A DNA stretch of 64,000 bases, from NCBI GenBank assembly GCA_034421095.1, contig DAOUKR010000004.1, forward strand, positions 1-64,000, given 5' to 3'. Position 1 is the first letter of the stretch. Each line of letters begins with the position of its first letter. The stretch is from JAGWBG01 sp034421095 (GTDB lineage: Bacteria > Chloroflexota > Dehalococcoidia > Lucifugimonadales > JAGWBF01). The notes beneath the pieces were generated by a model. It worked only from the letters and a program-made list of their open reading frames with translations. It made no database searches and was not told the origin of the DNA. A program made the position numbers and the translations under genes. Positions 27,168 to 34,590 of the stretch are shown here, in pieces.

Positions 27168-27190
27168 AATTCGGTACGCCCCGGCCTACC
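27168..27190 (+). repeat. Dispersed repeat copy D, right half
   Basis: AATTCGGTACGCCCCGGCCT then ACC, completing the repeat interrupted at 25540. Confidence 0.75.
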
Positions 27191-27255
27191 AGACTTGATG
27201 ACGATGCCAAGACCGGGAACGATGAGCTGTTCTTGGATTTGCATCAGCTTGCCTT

Positions 27256-28368
27256 TTAGCGGGATGCTTGAGACGTCATCGCCGCCAGCGTTAGATCCTG
27301 CGCCCGCACGAGTTCGTCCACGGTGTAGCACGAGAATACCGCCCTAGTGCCCTCGGCAATGATGCGCAGCTCAGCGGGAGACATCGCCGCCATGGCAATG
27401 GGGTCGGAGGAGAGGAGGGGCAGGAACTCGGGGTGCTCCACGGCGTAGTCAGCTATACAGTTGGCGGACTCCGCGGTGAGTTCGCCGAGGACGCCCTCGA
27501 GGGCTGCTACGTAGAGCGACGCGATGGTCTCGGGTGAGAGACAGGCCTCTGCGGGAGCGGCAGCCCTGACGCCCTCCAGCGGCTTGGCGGTGAGCATAGT
27601 ATTGATCTGCTGGTCGGAGAGAATCTCACGCATGCACGCTGCTTCGGCATCAGGAAGCACAGCGACGAGATCCGCCCCCGTCAATGAGGAGGTGCTGTCG
27701 ACGGCGGCGTACACCTGTAGGCCGAGTCGGAAACTCTCGGCATCCGTCAGGCAGTCCCAGTAGTCAAGGATGAATGAGTGCCTCCCGCTGGTGTGGGGCG
27801 TCTCTTCGCCCTTCCACTCCACTCCTACCTGGATGTAAGCCATTTCAGGGTGTTCGAGCGAGAGGTCCGTGATGCACCTGCGAGTGTCCTCGGAGCGCCC
27901 ACCGGCCAAGGCATCGTCGACCGCTACAACGAACAGTACGACGTTCTCCGGTTCCAGACAGCCGACCAGGGTGGCGGTGCCTTCGGCGCTGCCGCCCTGC
28001 AGGAGCGGTGCGGCGAGGAGTATCCCGTAGAAGGCTTCACCGAAGGCCGCTCGGACGCAGTCCGTCTCCTCAGTGGAGAGCCGGTCCATCAGGTCCTTGC
28101 CCGTGGACGACTCGTCGACCACGAAGTCGAGCATCGAGCCTGTCGGTTGGGCCGTATCCGGCGTTGGGGTAGGGGTAGGTGGTACAGGGGTTGGCGTCGG
28201 GGTCGGCTCCGGTGTCGGGATCGGCGTGGCTGTGGGTGGCGGCTGCGTGGCTGTGGGCGTAGGATCGGGTTTGGAGTCGCCACCGCAAGCTGCGGTCAGC
28301 GCCAGCAGGGCGGCGAAAAGGGCCAGCAGCACAAGAATCGGCAGGCGATGAGACGGGAGATGGCGCAT
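27256..28368 (-). CDS. Secreted lipoprotein with Cys-bearing helical repeats
   Basis: 370 residues from MRHLPSHRLPILVLL; the signal peptide fixes this start. Lipobox LTAAC with lipidated Cys28. A Pro/Thr linker (~30-75) is followed by a domain of about five helical repeats, each with 'l..e...C(i/v)r..' and 'l..CL.pe..a.l' Cys pairs (ETDCVRAAFGEA, LVGCLEPEN, DTRRCITDLS, AACMREILS, EACLSPETIASL, SANCIADYAV). The same Cys pattern occurs at residues ~75-270 of the lipoprotein at 11427. The Cys may form disulfides outside the cell. No enzyme motif. Function unknown. Confidence 0.75.
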   Translation of the reverse strand: MRHLPSHRLPILVLLALFAALLALTAACGGDSKPDPTPTATQPPPTATPIPTPEPTPTPTPVPPTPTPTPDTAQPTGSMLDFVVDESSTGKDLMDRLSTEETDCVRAAFGEAFYGILLAAPLLQGGSAEGTATLVGCLEPENVVLFVVAVDDALAGGRSEDTRRCITDLSLEHPEMAYIQVGVEWKGEETPHTSGRHSFILDYWDCLTDAESFRLGLQVYAAVDSTSSLTGADLVAVLPDAEAACMREILSDQQINTMLTAKPLEGVRAAAPAEACLSPETIASLYVAALEGVLGELTAESANCIADYAVEHPEFLPLLSSDPIAMAAMSPAELRIIAEGTRAVFSCYTVDELVRAQDLTLAAMTSQASR

Positions 28369-28843
28369 CACGACGAATCCCGAAGCATCCAAGGGGTAGA
28401 AGTAATCCGTCGCAGATGTCTCATGCTGTATATCCTCCCAAAGCAAGCTCCCTGGTAAGCTGCGTCATTTCTACAACAAAGGAAAACGTGGGTCAGCCAT
28501 CCTAGACCGCCCCATTTAAGCATTATAGGGGTAGATACGTGAAATATCAGTAAATTATTGGTGAAAATAGTTGTGACAATATCGGTGTATAGCTACTTTT
28601 GAAGCCTGATAGCGTCCTGTACTAACCGCAAAATCACAATTCTCACGCGCGAGGTGCAGCCTTGAACCGGGCGGAGACATCGGGAGCGGGGCGCAAAGAG
28701 CGAAGGCCCTCGCCAAGCTAGGGAGGGCCTACTACAAAGTCGGCGACCAGTTCCCTACAGCCGGACCTCCCAGCGAAGAGTTCGCAATTCAGTCTTGGCA
28801 GTCCCACCAAGCGCCTGACGGGCTAGGCTGCGCCTGCCCCAAC
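28369..28843 (+). other. Intergenic stretch with hairpin and dispersed repeat
   Basis: No gene recognised. 28500-28640 is AT-richer and may hold the promoter of the minus-strand lipoprotein. A hairpin (AGGCCCTC / GAGGGCCT) lies at 28704-28730, just before a dispersed repeat copy at 28755. Confidence 0.5.
28755..28808 (+). repeat. Dispersed ~54-bp repeat, copy E
   Basis: CTACAGCCGGACCTCCCAGC, then GAAGAGTTCGCAATTCAGTC, then a diverged end closing with CCCACC. This copy has the best-preserved left half. Confidence 0.75.
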
Positions 28844-29352
28844 CTAGGCGTGGGCTATCCATCCGGTGAATGATGCCTGCGTCGAGGGCAGGGTGACCGG
28901 CAACACCTGGCCCGGGGTCATGTCCACGGGGTCGTGGGGCCGAGCTCAGTCCCGTTAGACTGGTGCACTTCAGTCCTGACGTTGGTCAGGACGCTGTTGG
29001 TCGTGTTCTCCACGGTGCCCTTGAATGAGTTACTTGCGGCGTCGTAGCTGAGGACCAGCCGGGCGCCGCCGTGCACCATGTCGAAGGCCTCATCCGGCAT
29101 CAGGTTGGCCCCGCTTGCCTTTTCGCTACCTGGCCCGGAGCCTTCGGTGCCCTTTCCTGCTCCGCCATGTTCACCACCCTGCTCACTGTCGCCCCGCTCG
29201 GAGACCTCTTGACCTGCCGTTGTGCCGCCGGACTCTGGTCCTTCTCTGACTTCGTTGTCGCTCGCACAGCCGACCAGTAACCCGATGCCTAGCAAGGCCG
29301 CCAGGACCGTCCCTATCAGGAACGCCCTCGTCATCAGCCTCTTGATACTCAT
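28844..29352 (-). pseudogene. Frameshifted small lipoprotein gene
   Basis: Starts MSIKRLMTRAFLIGTVLAAL with lipobox VGCA (Cys29), then a Gly/Ser/Glu-rich linker and a ~55-residue beta domain (LVLSYDAASNSFKGTVENTTNSVLTNVRTEVHQSNGTEL). The frame hits a stop at 28918-28920 after 144 residues. Shifting one base at the C-run near 28935 restores VDMTPGQVLPVTLPSTQASFTGWIAHA, ending in TAG at 28846. That continuation is clearly the proper C-terminus of the domain. So one indel, and perhaps an early TAG, damaged it. The truncated product may still be made and exported. Confidence 0.65.
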
Positions 29353-29903
29353 CTCCCCCCTTTCCTCCTTGTAGTTCTCCTGACACTACTCACTATAGAG
29401 GGGAAGTGTCGCAGAAATATGTCACCGGGCATCATGCCTTAACAGTGCTTAATGCTTGGGCAAACGCAAGGGGCCGGGAGCTTTCGAATGCTCGAACGAG
29501 GTTCGGAAACCTCTGGGATTTGGGCTTGTGGGAAAAACTCCGCAGGCACTGCCAAGTGGTCCAGTCACGGAGTCAGGTCCCTCTTGCCTCTACAGAGACA
29601 TGTGGACGATAACAGGGCTATGGCCAGGAATGGCGTGCCTCTGTCCAGGGGCCATGGAACGAGCCCCCAACCCAAAGGAGCGGGAGGCTCGTAGATGACT
29701 AACCGGGACCGTCTGACCAACTTCCTATATCAGCTCCTCCCACTAAAGAAATTCCGCAGGCTGTGGACAATCTGTAATGAGACTTGGTCAATAAGTTCAG
29801 GCCTAACGCTAACTAATCTCACTCTTTATGCAAAACTGCCCTTCTCTGAATGGCGACCTTCCAATATAATCATAGAGATAACTCACTCAAGAGGAGGCAA
29901 CCA
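29353..29903 (+). other. Gene-free stretch
   Basis: Short open frames exist, but none has a recognisable product or a convincing ribosome-binding site. A TATAAT (29865-29870) precedes the truncated luciferase-like gene and has the same downstream context (ATAGAG..ATAAC) as the TATAAT at 30720 before the intact copy. The promoter region was therefore duplicated together with the gene start. Confidence 0.45.
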
Positions 29904-30038
29904 ATGAGTGACGATCGAAGGGTAGGGCTTGGCACGCCAAGTATACACTCCCAGGATATGCTGACTTTGGTCCAGGAGGCGGAGGAGGCCGGCTTCCACT
30001 CGATATCGGTGGGCGACAACGTGGATGGGTGTAAGTGA
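29904..30038 (+). pseudogene. Truncated 5' copy of luciferase-like monooxygenase gene
   Basis: AGGAGG then ATG 29904, encoding MSDDRRVGLGTPSIHSQDML and continuing to VGDNVD, after which it reads GCK and stops. The first ~40 residues are almost identical to the intact gene at 30758, including the Shine-Dalgarno and the preceding TATAAT. Everything after 'GDNVD' is missing and replaced by an unrelated gene that starts at 30035. This is a partial duplication or a deletion scar. Confidence 0.85.
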
Positions 30039-30520
30039 AGAAACCGGCGCAAGGGGTGAAGCGCACCATCATTCGCTTCCTGGCCAGGAAGTTGTCCCAG
30101 GAACTCAGGGATGCCCGCATGAGATGGGCTCGCGGGATACGAGAAGGACGGGCCTGGCTGGCGATACCCATCACCGCTGCCAGCATGTACGTGCTGTGGC
30201 ATTGGGCCTTCGGACTGGGTTTCTACTTTGGAGTCTCCTTTCTCACGGCAGCCGTCCTAGCCATCCTTCGGGGTCATATCTTTACCCATACGTTTCGATT
30301 GATTCTGGTAGCCGTGGCCGTGGTGATTGGCTCTATGATAATACCAAGCTTGGGTGGGGATGCGTGGAAAGCATTCCGCCGGGGCGACACTATAGGCGCC
30401 CTAATCCTGGCGGGAATAGTTGTATGTTTCTGGCTATTGAAGAGATACCTGGAGACAGGGCAGATGAAAGGTGTCAATGTTCCAATACCCAAAGGGCGTC
30501 GCAGACCCCGGCGGGGGTAG
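30035..30520 (+). CDS. Small membrane protein of unknown function
   Basis: 161 residues from a GTG that overlaps the stop of the truncated luciferase-like fragment. The N-terminal ~40 residues are strongly basic and helical. Three to four hydrophobic segments follow (WLAIPITAASMYVLWHWAFG, FYFGVSFLTAAVLAIL, FRLILVAVAVVIGSMII, ALILAGIVVCFWLL), and the C-terminus is basic (KGRRRPRRG). Likely an inner-membrane protein with both ends cytoplasmic. I do not recognise the family. Translation may be coupled to the fragment upstream. Confidence 0.55.
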   Translation: MKKPAQGVKRTIIRFLARKLSQELRDARMRWARGIREGRAWLAIPITAASMYVLWHWAFGLGFYFGVSFLTAAVLAILRGHIFTHTFRLILVAVAVVIGSMIIPSLGGDAWKAFRRGDTIGALILAGIVVCFWLLKRYLETGQMKGVNVPIPKGRRRPRRG

Positions 30521-30719
30521 CCAGAGGTGCGCTTCCGGTGAGATGTGAAGGAGACCAGCTCTCCTTCCGGGCTTCCCGTCGCTTTGAACCTGATGCTCAA
30601 CACTGGCATGGGAGCCCAGGCCACGATGACCGTATAGATGTGGGCCGTTGCATGTTCGCGGATGATAGCTATGGAAACCTGGGGAACGCTTAACCCGCCT
30701 CCGATTCTTGACCTGTCGG

Positions 30720-30725
30720 TATAAT
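30720..30725 (+). promoter_or_regulatory. Putative -10 box of luciferase-like gene
   Basis: TATAAT 33 bp before the ATG at 30758, matching the position and flanking bases of the TATAAT at 29865. No good -35 at the right spacing, so support is the conservation between the two copies. Confidence 0.4.
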
Positions 30726-30757
30726 AGAGCAATAACCCGTTTGCAAGGAGGCAGCCA

Positions 30758-31780
30758 ATGAGTGATGATCGAAGAATAGGGCTGGGACTGGCAAGTATAC
30801 ACCCCCAGGACATGCTAACCTTGGTCCAGGAGGCGGAGGAGGCCGGCTTTTACTCGGTATCGGTGGGCGACAACGTGGATGATTCCTTTGCCGTACTGGC
30901 AGGAATGTCCGCCGTCACAAGCCGCATCAAGCTAATCAGCAGCATCGCTGCGTGGACTCGGACGCCAGTTACCACCGCACGAGCGTGTCGCAGCATGGAC
31001 CTGCTAAGCGATGGACGCTTCATCTTCGGCCTGGGCAGTATGCCCAGGGCTTGGAACGAGAATTTCCACGGGATTCCCGGGGCAGCCCCCCTTTCGCGTA
31101 TGAGAGAGTTCGTGGAGCTGCTCCGCATCCTCTGGGCTGCAAACCCGGACACTCCTGTGAATTATGAGGGGCGTTTCTACAAGGTCTCGGGTTACCGGGT
31201 GCACGAGCCGCCACCGCGCCCCAACATTCCCATCTTCATTGGTGCCAGCCGCCCCAGAATGGTCCGGGAAACCGGCAGATGGGCGGATGGCATCCTGTTC
31301 AACTGGAACTACACCCTCCCCTGGCTGAAAGAAACCGGGAAACCCGCCCTGGCCGAAGGGGCTGAAAGCGCCGGGCGCTCCGTGGGTGACCTGGAAATAT
31401 TCTCGGGCAGGCGCGTCTTCATCACCGACGACCCCCGTCAGGCTGAGGAGTCACGCAACGCATTCCGCCACAATCTGGCGGTGACTTATCTGGGTGTTGA
31501 CTACCACCAGCAACTGCTGAGGTCATTTGGCTTTGAAGAGGAAGTGGATGCAGCAGCGGCCGCCCTTTCCCGAGGAGATTTCCAGGGCGCTGCCAACGCC
31601 GTCAGTGACCGTATGGTAGATACATTTACCATTATCGGTCCTGCTGATGAGTGCCTGGAGCGGGTATCCGAGTACACTTCTCAGGTGAACTGCTTCACCC
31701 TTTCCACTCCATCGGAGGGAATGCCCCGCCCAGAAAGGGCGAGCGCTGTGCGGCGGCTGATACAGACCTTCGGGAAATAA
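30758..31780 (+). CDS. Luciferase-like (F420/FMN-dependent) oxidoreductase
   Basis: 340 residues, AGGAGG upstream. TIM-barrel LLM family: 'TLVQEAEEAGFYSVSVGDNV', 'TSRIKLISSIAAWTRTPVTTARACRSMDLLSDGRFIFGLGSMP', 'RMREFVELLRILW' and 'NIPIFIGASRPRMVRETGRWADGILFNW'. These are the cofactor phosphate-binding and substrate-pocket segments of F420-dependent dehydrogenases and flavin monooxygenases. The motifs do not settle F420 versus FMN. Its own promoter region and 5' end are duplicated at 29865-30038. Likely redox catabolism; substrate unknown. Confidence 0.88.
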   Translation: MSDDRRIGLGLASIHPQDMLTLVQEAEEAGFYSVSVGDNVDDSFAVLAGMSAVTSRIKLISSIAAWTRTPVTTARACRSMDLLSDGRFIFGLGSMPRAWNENFHGIPGAAPLSRMREFVELLRILWAANPDTPVNYEGRFYKVSGYRVHEPPPRPNIPIFIGASRPRMVRETGRWADGILFNWNYTLPWLKETGKPALAEGAESAGRSVGDLEIFSGRRVFITDDPRQAEESRNAFRHNLAVTYLGVDYHQQLLRSFGFEEEVDAAAAALSRGDFQGAANAVSDRMVDTFTIIGPADECLERVSEYTSQVNCFTLSTPSEGMPRPERASAVRRLIQTFGK

Positions 31781-31808
31781 TCTCAATCCTGTTTGAGACC
31801 GTCGCGGG

Positions 31809-31850
31809 CTAACCAGGGGAAATTAAAGCCTCGGGGTATCCCCCGGTTAG
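31809..31850. terminator. Possible bidirectional terminator
   Basis: Arms CTAACCAGGGGA (31809-31820) and TCCCCCGGTTAG (31839-31850) pair at 11 of 12 positions. It lies between the converging luciferase-like and DinB genes; one arm includes the dinB stop codon. No long T-run on either side, so termination strength is uncertain. Confidence 0.45.
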
Positions 31851-32341
31851 TCCAGACCCAGCGACTCCCGCAGAGCTGCCATCTGGCCCAGATGCTCCCT
31901 CCAGTGGCGCACGAATATCCCGGACACCAGGTCCTCAACACTCCGTTCAGTCGTCGTCGAGCGAGTGATGGAGTGGAGCGGCACCCTCTTGCTAATCAAC
32001 TCGGCATCCGTGGCAGAGGCAAGGGCCTTTTCCAATCCGGCCAGAACAGCCTCAAGGTCCTCGCGTATTTTGTCCAGATCATTTCCCTGTCGCTCATCGG
32101 TCATGTTGGTCAAGCTGGAAGATATGGGGACCTCCTGAACACTTCCCGACAAGATTCCCTGAATAGCCGTGTGTATGCCCCCTGATGGCGTGTCCACCAT
32201 ATGATAGATTATTTCCCGTGCCGAGAACTCCTCGTCGTCGGGCTTCCAGTCCAGGCAATAGTCTATTCCTTCAAGCAAACGGCCAAGCTCGCTGCGTATG
32301 CTCTGTACCTCCTGAAGAATCGAGTCCCTTTGCGTGGTCAA
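31847..32341 (-). CDS. DinB-family protein
   Basis: 164 residues. Four-helix-bundle DinB-like pattern: an N-terminal helix 'SILQEVQSIRSELGRLLEGID', the first metal-ligand region 'SAREIIYHMVDTP' (His ~48), a central 'LDKIREDLEAVLAGLEKAL' helix and the C-terminal 'IFVRHWREHLGQMAALRESLG' with two further His. DinB/YfiT proteins bind a divalent metal with three His and often act in thiol-dependent or damage-related transfer reactions. Specific function unknown. Convergent with the upstream luciferase-like gene. Confidence 0.78.
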   Translation of the reverse strand: MTTQRDSILQEVQSIRSELGRLLEGIDYCLDWKPDDEEFSAREIIYHMVDTPSGGIHTAIQGILSGSVQEVPISSSLTNMTDERQGNDLDKIREDLEAVLAGLEKALASATDAELISKRVPLHSITRSTTTERSVEDLVSGIFVRHWREHLGQMAALRESLGLD

Positions 32342-32422
32342 GGTGCTCCTCCTTGCCTAACGTTATGTCAAATTGAGAGCTATACTCCCGACTCATCCGG
32401 CTACCCGCCGCCCCAGGGGTTG

Positions 32423-33295
32423 TCATGGAAACGGCGAGGAGATTCCATTGAGAACGTTCAAGACCTGTAGCCTGGTGTCCTCCCGCTTCAGACCTATCTC
32501 GACGGACGCCTTGAGGAATCCCAGGGGGGTTCCGGCGTCGTACCGGTCCCCGCGGAACAGGTATGCGTACATTGGCTGTTGCTCCATGAGCAAGGCCATA
32601 CCATCTGTGATTTGAATCTCACCCTTCGCGCCCGGCGTGGTACGTCCAAGACACTCGAAAATCTCAGGGGTGAGTATGTACCTGCCCACAATGGCCAGAT
32701 TGGACGGGGCGTCCGCAGGGTTGGGTTTTTCCACCAATCCGTTCACTCTGTGCACCCTTTCGCTGATTAACGATGAGTCCACCACTCCGTAATTTCTGAC
32801 CGCGTCCAGAGGCACTTCTTCCACGGCCACTACACTTGAGTCGTATTTTTCAAAGACTCGAAGCATCTGCCAGGACGCGCCTTCGGTATCCCATATAACG
32901 TCGTCGGGGAGAATCAGCAGGAACGGTTCATCACCCACGTGGTCTTTTGCGGTCAATACGGCGTGTCCAAGGCCCAGGGGGCGTTCCTGAATGACGAAGG
33001 ACATCTCAGCAAGGGATGAGACACGCTGGACCTTATCCAGGAGTTCCTGTGAGCCGCTATCCACCAGATGTTGTTCAAGGGCAGGGTCTTTGCTAAAGTA
33101 GCTTTCCAGTGTCTCCTTGCCGGGGGAAGTGACAACTACAATGTGCTCTATGCCTGCCGCTACAGCCTCCTCTATACCATACTGGATCATGGGCTTGTCC
33201 AGTATGGGCAGAAGCTCCTTGGGCACGGACTTGGATGTGGGGAGGAACCGAGTGCCCAACCCGGCGGCTGGAATAACGGCTTTACGGACTCTCAT
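32423..33295 (-). CDS. galU: UTP-glucose-1-phosphate uridylyltransferase
   Basis: 290 residues. Nucleotidyltransferase motif AAGLGTRFLPTSKSVPKELLPILDKP at the N-terminus, 'QERPLGLGHAVLTAKDHVGDEPFLLILPDD' with the metal-binding Asp, 'VEKPNPADAPSNLAIVGRYIL', and 'GEIQITDGMALLMEQQPMYAYLFRGDRYDAGTPLGFLKA'. Makes UDP-glucose for envelope glycans. Complete length for bacterial GalU. Divergent from the SRP RNA gene. Confidence 0.95.
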   Translation of the reverse strand: MRVRKAVIPAAGLGTRFLPTSKSVPKELLPILDKPMIQYGIEEAVAAGIEHIVVVTSPGKETLESYFSKDPALEQHLVDSGSQELLDKVQRVSSLAEMSFVIQERPLGLGHAVLTAKDHVGDEPFLLILPDDVIWDTEGASWQMLRVFEKYDSSVVAVEEVPLDAVRNYGVVDSSLISERVHRVNGLVEKPNPADAPSNLAIVGRYILTPEIFECLGRTTPGAKGEIQITDGMALLMEQQPMYAYLFRGDRYDAGTPLGFLKASVEIGLKREDTRLQVLNVLNGISSPFP

Positions 33296-33373
33296 TGCGG
33301 TCTCCTTATCGCGGCTATTCTATCATCCGGGGCAGAAGGGGACAATAAAGTCTTTCATCCCGGTCTACGGCAA

Positions 33374-33402
33374 TTGACACAACCCTCTAGCTGCCATACC
33401 AT
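33374..33402 (+). promoter_or_regulatory. Sigma70-type promoter of the SRP RNA gene
   Basis: TTGACA (33374-33379), 17-bp spacer, TACCAT (33397-33402). The predicted first base of the SRP RNA (33409) lies seven bases downstream, the expected distance. Confidence 0.65.
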
Positions 33403-33408
33403 TATAGA

Positions 33409-33681
33409 AGAGGCTATGCTAGACGGGGAGCTAGCGGTGCCCTGTACCCGCAATCCGCTATAGCGGGGTTGAATCCCTCTCCCAGGCCCGGCCTGTGTGC
33501 CGCTGCCCTCACAGGGTGGTATAGAAAGTCGGGTCCCTCGCGACGAAGGTCTGTGAACCCCGCCAGGTCCGGAAGGAAGCAACGGTAAGCGGAACCCTTT
33601 GGGTGCCGAGGGAGAGCCTGACTGGAGCCAACCTTAAGGGCATGCTCAAAGGGCGTTGTCGAGGAGAGGTGCATAGCCTCT
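33409..33681 (+). ncRNA. ffs: Signal recognition particle RNA, large form with Alu domain
   Basis: About 273 nt. The ends pair perfectly over 11 bp (AGAGGCTATGC at 33409-33419 with its complement at 33671-33681). The 5' part has the Alu-domain signature GGGGAGCTAGCGGTGCCCTG then CCCGCAATCCGCTATAGC, as in Bacillus scRNA. The centre has the S-domain loop CCAGGTCCGGAAGGAAGCAA (SRP54/Ffh site, ~33562-33582). This is the long Gram-positive-like SRP RNA and not the ~100-nt 4.5S form. It guides cotranslational membrane targeting. A T-rich stretch follows. Confidence 0.93.
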
Positions 33682-33715
33682 CTTGCTTTCCTAGCATTGC
33701 TCCAATTTAGGTTAT

Positions 33716-34582
33716 ATGAAAACACTCCCTGACACCTCTCTATCCATAAATGCACGAGAGCCCGAGTCCGGCCGCCGCCCATCGGCCCGTCCATCAATAA
33801 GGAAGGCCCTGGGACAACACTACCTTACGGACAAAGGCACCATTCAACAAATACTATCCACGTCACAGTTGGACCCCCACGATACCGTGTTAGAGGTGGG
33901 CCCTGGACTTGGTGCAGTTACGGCCCGACTGGTCCAGAGTGCGAAACACGTAGTCGCCATAGAAATTGACCCCCGCCTGGCTGCATCCCTTCCCAGTAGA
34001 TTGGGCAACCCGCCCAATCTTAAAGTAATCAATGCAGACGCGAGAGATGTGGAACTCGCGAATGTTCTTGAAGAAAATGCAAGCTATAAACTGGTGGCCA
34101 ACCTACCCTACTACGCAGCAAGTCCTATTCTGAGGCGATTCCTGGAGACGGACAGTCATCGTCCCTCCCTAATGGTAGTCATGGTACAAAGGGAGGTAGC
34201 CAGGAGCATGGCAGCTGAGGATGGCAGGATGAGTCTCCTTGCAGTGGGAATCCAGCTTTACGGAATTCCCAGTATAATATGCGACGTGCCGCCGGAAGCC
34301 TTTTACCCACCGCCCAAAGTCACCTCGACTGTGGTGAGGATAGAGCCTCGCCGCCGTATGGCCATTGAGGTGGAAAATACCGAAGGGTTCTTTAACGTAG
34401 TTAGAGCGGGGTTCTTTGCTCCAAGAAAACAGATTCGCAACTCCCTAGGCCTGGGCCTGAGCATGTCCGCCGAGCGAGTTGGTCACTTGCTGGAATCGGC
34501 CAAGCTGGACCCAAAGCTGCGACCTGAGAATCTGAGCCTTGAGGAATGGGGGAGGCTTTACGAGGCCAGCCTCCATCAATAG
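33716..34582 (+). CDS. rsmA: 16S rRNA dimethyladenosine transferase
   Basis: 288 residues. KsgA/RsmA: 'KALGQHYLTDKGTIQQIL', the SAM-binding motif 'VLEVGPGLGAVTARL', 'VVAIEIDPRLAASL', the catalytic 'NLPYYAASPILRRFL' (NLPY for N6-adenine), and the C-terminal 'FYPPPKVTSTVVRIEPR' and 'APRKQIRNSL'. Dimethylates two adjacent adenosines near the 3' end of 16S rRNA during small-subunit maturation. About 25 extra N-terminal residues precede the family start. ispE follows by 8 bp. Confidence 0.95.
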   Translation: MKTLPDTSLSINAREPESGRRPSARPSIRKALGQHYLTDKGTIQQILSTSQLDPHDTVLEVGPGLGAVTARLVQSAKHVVAIEIDPRLAASLPSRLGNPPNLKVINADARDVELANVLEENASYKLVANLPYYAASPILRRFLETDSHRPSLMVVMVQREVARSMAAEDGRMSLLAVGIQLYGIPSIICDVPPEAFYPPPKVTSTVVRIEPRRRMAIEVENTEGFFNVVRAGFFAPRKQIRNSLGLGLSMSAERVGHLLESAKLDPKLRPENLSLEEWGRLYEASLHQ

Positions 34583-34590
34583 ACAACCTT

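Noticed and set aside
29406..29698. Overlapping plus-strand open frames of 68-80 codons
   Set aside because: Three frames are open at once over the same bases, none with a ribosome-binding site or recognisable sequence.
33528..33620. Short 4.5S-type SRP RNA gene
   Set aside because: The S domain alone fits this interval, but the Alu signature and the perfectly paired ends at 33409 and 33681 show the longer form.
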